Below are positions 4,606 to 6,033 of a stretch of DNA of 6,033 nt, in pieces. A program made the translations under genes and the position numbers. Positions within the stretch are counted from its first letter, which is position 1, and every line of letters starts with the position of its first letter. The DNA is taken from contig NZLM01000029.1 in NCBI GenBank assembly GCA_002694245.1, positions 34,848 to 40,880 on the forward strand, given 5' to 3'. This DNA comes from Methanobacteriota archaeon. GTDB taxonomy: Archaea > Thermoplasmatota > Poseidoniia > Poseidoniales > Poseidoniaceae. The notes beneath the pieces were generated by a model, which saw nothing but the letters and a program-made list of their open reading frames with translations, did not search any database and had not been told where the DNA came from.

Positions 4606-5649
4606 ATGTTATCCCACACAAAAAAAAGGAATCCAGCCACAGTAATTATCTCTGTAATTTTAATTTTAACAATGCTTAATTCATTTAATGCAAGTGCAGA
4701 TTTAACATTCCCAAGAGACAATAATTCATTCTTGATAGACGATGCAGATGTATTAAATGGCACAGAAGAAGATCAACTAAAAGAGATCTCACAAGACCTT
4801 GCCGACGGTTGGGGTACAGAGGTAATTTTAGTTGTAATTAATTCCACAGCTGAATATCAGAACTCAGAGAATGATGGTAATCAATCAGCAAATGAATCAG
4901 ATAACCAAACCTCAAGCAATCCTCCAATTTCAGTATCAGATTATACAGTGGCGCTTTACGACCATTGGAGAATTGACTCAGGTAATGAATGGAAAGATGG
5001 AGTGTTAGTACTGCTTTCAACAAACCAATCAGGCTCATGGGAGTGGTGGTTTGAAGCAGGGTGCTTCTGGGATGATCACATGTATGTTTTCGATAATGTA
5101 GGCTCTAGTGCGGATTCAAAGCTAGACAATGCAGACTGGGCTGGAGGCCTAACCATTATCTCAGAGGATATAACTCTGAACATCGATGATTTTTGGTATG
5201 ATAATGACGGATATGTTGACCCTCCAAACTGTGGCACCACATCTGCAGGAGGAGATGATTATTCCCTTGAAGATGCTTCACCTTTCGAATTAGTATTTGG
5301 AATGCTTTGTTGCTTACTAGGTGTTGGTGGAGTAGTTGGAATCGGATTACTAGTCTCCCGTTCAGGAAACGGAGGAGGAGGTGGATTCAGAGTTCCATTC
5401 CTCAGAAGAGGTGGATATCACGATCCGTACTATGACCCATATGGGGGGTATGGTCACGGACACGGGCAAACCGTAATTCATAATCACCATTATGCAGGTG
5501 ATTCATCATCGGATTCCACTCCAAGTAGGAGTTCTGGTAGTTCGAGTAACAGAGGTGGAGGAGGCCGGTCTAGACGTGCTTCTAGAGGTTCTAATGACAG
5601 TGGTGGAAGAAGAGGTGGTCGCAGAGGTGGCGGCCGTAGAGGAAGATGA
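4606..5649 (+). CDS. TPM-domain (TLP18.3/Psb32/MOLO-1-type) membrane protein with His-rich and Arg/Gly-rich C-terminal tail
   Basis: The product has 347 residues. Residues 1-31 form a signal peptide (KKR, hydrophobic core VIISVILILTML, then SFNASA). Residues ~42-195 are an extracytoplasmic TPM domain: FLIDDADVLN at the start, ISQDLADGWGTEVILVVI, an Asn/Ser-rich insert at 85-107, then DYTVALYDHWRI and GNEWKDGVLVLLS with the family's typical W.DG motif. TPM proteins occur in envelope maintenance and photosystem repair; their biochemical role is mostly unsettled. A membrane helix spans ~227-250. Beyond it comes a basic, probably cytoplasmic tail: FLRRGGYHDPYYDPYGGYG, a His cluster (HGHGQTVIHNHHY, 284-296), a Ser-rich linker, and RGG/GRR repeats to the end. 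Glycine-rich tails after the helix are common in the family; the arginine content here is unusual. Its stop abuts that of the convergent RCK_C gene. Confidence 0.87.
   Translation: MLSHTKKRNPATVIISVILILTMLNSFNASADLTFPRDNNSFLIDDADVLNGTEEDQLKEISQDLADGWGTEVILVVINSTAEYQNSENDGNQSANESDNQTSSNPPISVSDYTVALYDHWRIDSGNEWKDGVLVLLSTNQSGSWEWWFEAGCFWDDHMYVFDNVGSSADSKLDNADWAGGLTIISEDITLNIDDFWYDNDGYVDPPNCGTTSAGGDDYSLEDASPFELVFGMLCCLLGVGGVVGIGLLVSRSGNGGGGGFRVPFLRRGGYHDPYYDPYGGYGHGHGQTVIHNHHYAGDSSSDSTPSRSSGSSSNRGGGGRSRRASRGSNDSGGRRGGRRGGGRRGR
5381..5646 (+). repeat. Low-complexity Gly/His/Ser/Arg coding tract of the TPM protein
   Basis: Codons for residues 259-347 are dominated by GGN, AGA/CGT, TCN and CAY, giving imperfect GGAGGTGG- and AGAGGTGG-type short repeats at DNA level, for example around 5550-5568 and 5606-5640. 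This is protein-level low complexity, and it generates shadow reading frames on both strands that should not be annotated. Confidence 0.6.
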
Positions 5650-6033
5650 TTACGTCTTATTTGCCTCTTCGTTTGCGTTTGATAATGGTGGTAAGTCAAG
5701 TATCGCTCGCTTTATGTTCGCCCTTAGCAATTCTAAATCACCATAACAGATTAGTGAATCTCCGAATCTAAGCTGTAAATCAGGCTCAGGATTCCAGATA
5801 AGATCGCCTGCACGAGAGAGAGCGAATACAGGAATTTCTCCCTTAAAAATTTCAGAAATCGGAGCACCAATTAGATGCGGATGGTTTCTCATGTGTACCG
5901 ATAATACTCCTTGACCTGGTATTGTTCTAAGCAATTGGTCCACGTTAATCTCAGAGAAATCTGATTCTGACATTACATAATCAATAATTGCTCCTGCTAC
6001 ATTGACGCCACTTGCTTTTTCAATACCTTCGAG
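5650..6033 (-). CDS. C-terminal part of an RCK_C (TrkA-C) domain protein, probably ion-transport regulation (partial, enters from right edge)
   Basis: The minus-strand frame is open from the window edge to the TAA at 5652-5650, giving 127 visible residues; the ATG at 5973 is internal and need not be the start. Residues ~40-112 match RCK_C: QGVLSVHMRNHPHLIG, PISEIFKGEIPVFALSRAGD, then PDLQLRFGDSLICYGDLELL with the typical 'L..GD.LI.yG' ending. RCK_C domains bind small ligands such as nucleotides or ions and gate K+ channels and Trk/Kef-type or SLC13-like transporters. The upstream 40 residues (IEKASGVNVAGAIIDYVMSE) are not an obvious TrkA-N Rossmann end, and no membrane helix is visible, so the full architecture cannot be read here. 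The acidic/polar C-terminus (SNANEEANKT) is short. The stop directly abuts that of the convergent TPM gene. Confidence 0.8.
   Translation of the reverse strand, partial: LEGIEKASGVNVAGAIIDYVMSESDFSEINVDQLLRTIPGQGVLSVHMRNHPHLIGAPISEIFKGEIPVFALSRAGDLIWNPEPDLQLRFGDSLICYGDLELLRANIKRAILDLPPLSNANEEANKT

Noticed and set aside
4491..4763. Minus-strand 90-codon frame across the 4.5-4.76 kb region
   Set aside because: About 158 bp of it is antisense to the TPM signal peptide and domain start; the remainder shows no recognisable motif and lacks a clear start signal.
5490..5746. Overlapping Pro/Leu-rich and Val/Glu-rich frames on both strands
   Set aside because: Shadows of the low-complexity Gly/Arg/Ser tail of the TPM protein.

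Overview
The window looks like chromosome from an AT-rich, gene-dense archaeon. Three things support archaea: a short Sec61-beta/SecG with the archaeal AGLIRYFDEE-type motif and one C-terminal membrane helix, a XerA-like tyrosine recombinase, and sparse TATA-like/SD-like start signals. A planktonic Thermoplasmatota lineage such as Marine Group II (Poseidoniales) is my best guess, but that is inference from gene style, not proof.

Layout, left to right: (1) 1-186, minus, the start of a gene running off the left edge, possibly a NOL1/NOP2/Sun-type RNA m5C methyltransferase. (2) 256-1194, plus, a roughly 10-helix membrane protein of unknown function. (3) 1269-1640, plus, a small soluble protein of unknown function. 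(4) 1641-1823, minus, Sec61-beta. (5) 1866-2588, minus, an unknown 240-aa soluble protein upstream of it. (6) 2680-3159, plus, a helix-hairpin-helix protein with a Lys/Ala-rich, histone-H1-like tail. (7) 3205-3387, plus, a 60-aa basic protein with a Cys/His cluster. (8) 3382-4389, minus, XerA-like recombinase. (9) About 4290-4450, minus, a GC-rich block (about 61% G+C for 4281-4440, against about 37% in a sampled stretch of the neighbouring recombinase gene) with four compact hairpins. (10) 4606-5649, plus, a signal-peptide TPM-domain membrane protein with a His-rich and Arg/Gly-rich tail. (11) 5650-6033, minus, the C-terminal part of an RCK_C/TrkA-C protein entering from the right edge.

The genes do not form one pathway. 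They are mostly housekeeping types (RNA modification, secretion, chromosome organisation and resolution, membrane upkeep, ion-transport gating) packed in alternating orientation. All three convergent gene pairs meet with zero spacing or overlapping stop codons, so there is no room for intergenic terminators.

The best candidate for something undescribed is the structured RNA-like block at the 5' end of the recombinase gene. It carries C(UUCG)G and GUGA tetraloop hairpins and overlaps the first ~33 codons of the longest recombinase reading frame. It is either a small noncoding RNA or a structured leader. The HhH plus H1-like protein is a second candidate, as a lineage-specific chromatin protein. 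No CRISPR array, insertion sequence, rRNA or recognisable tRNA was seen.
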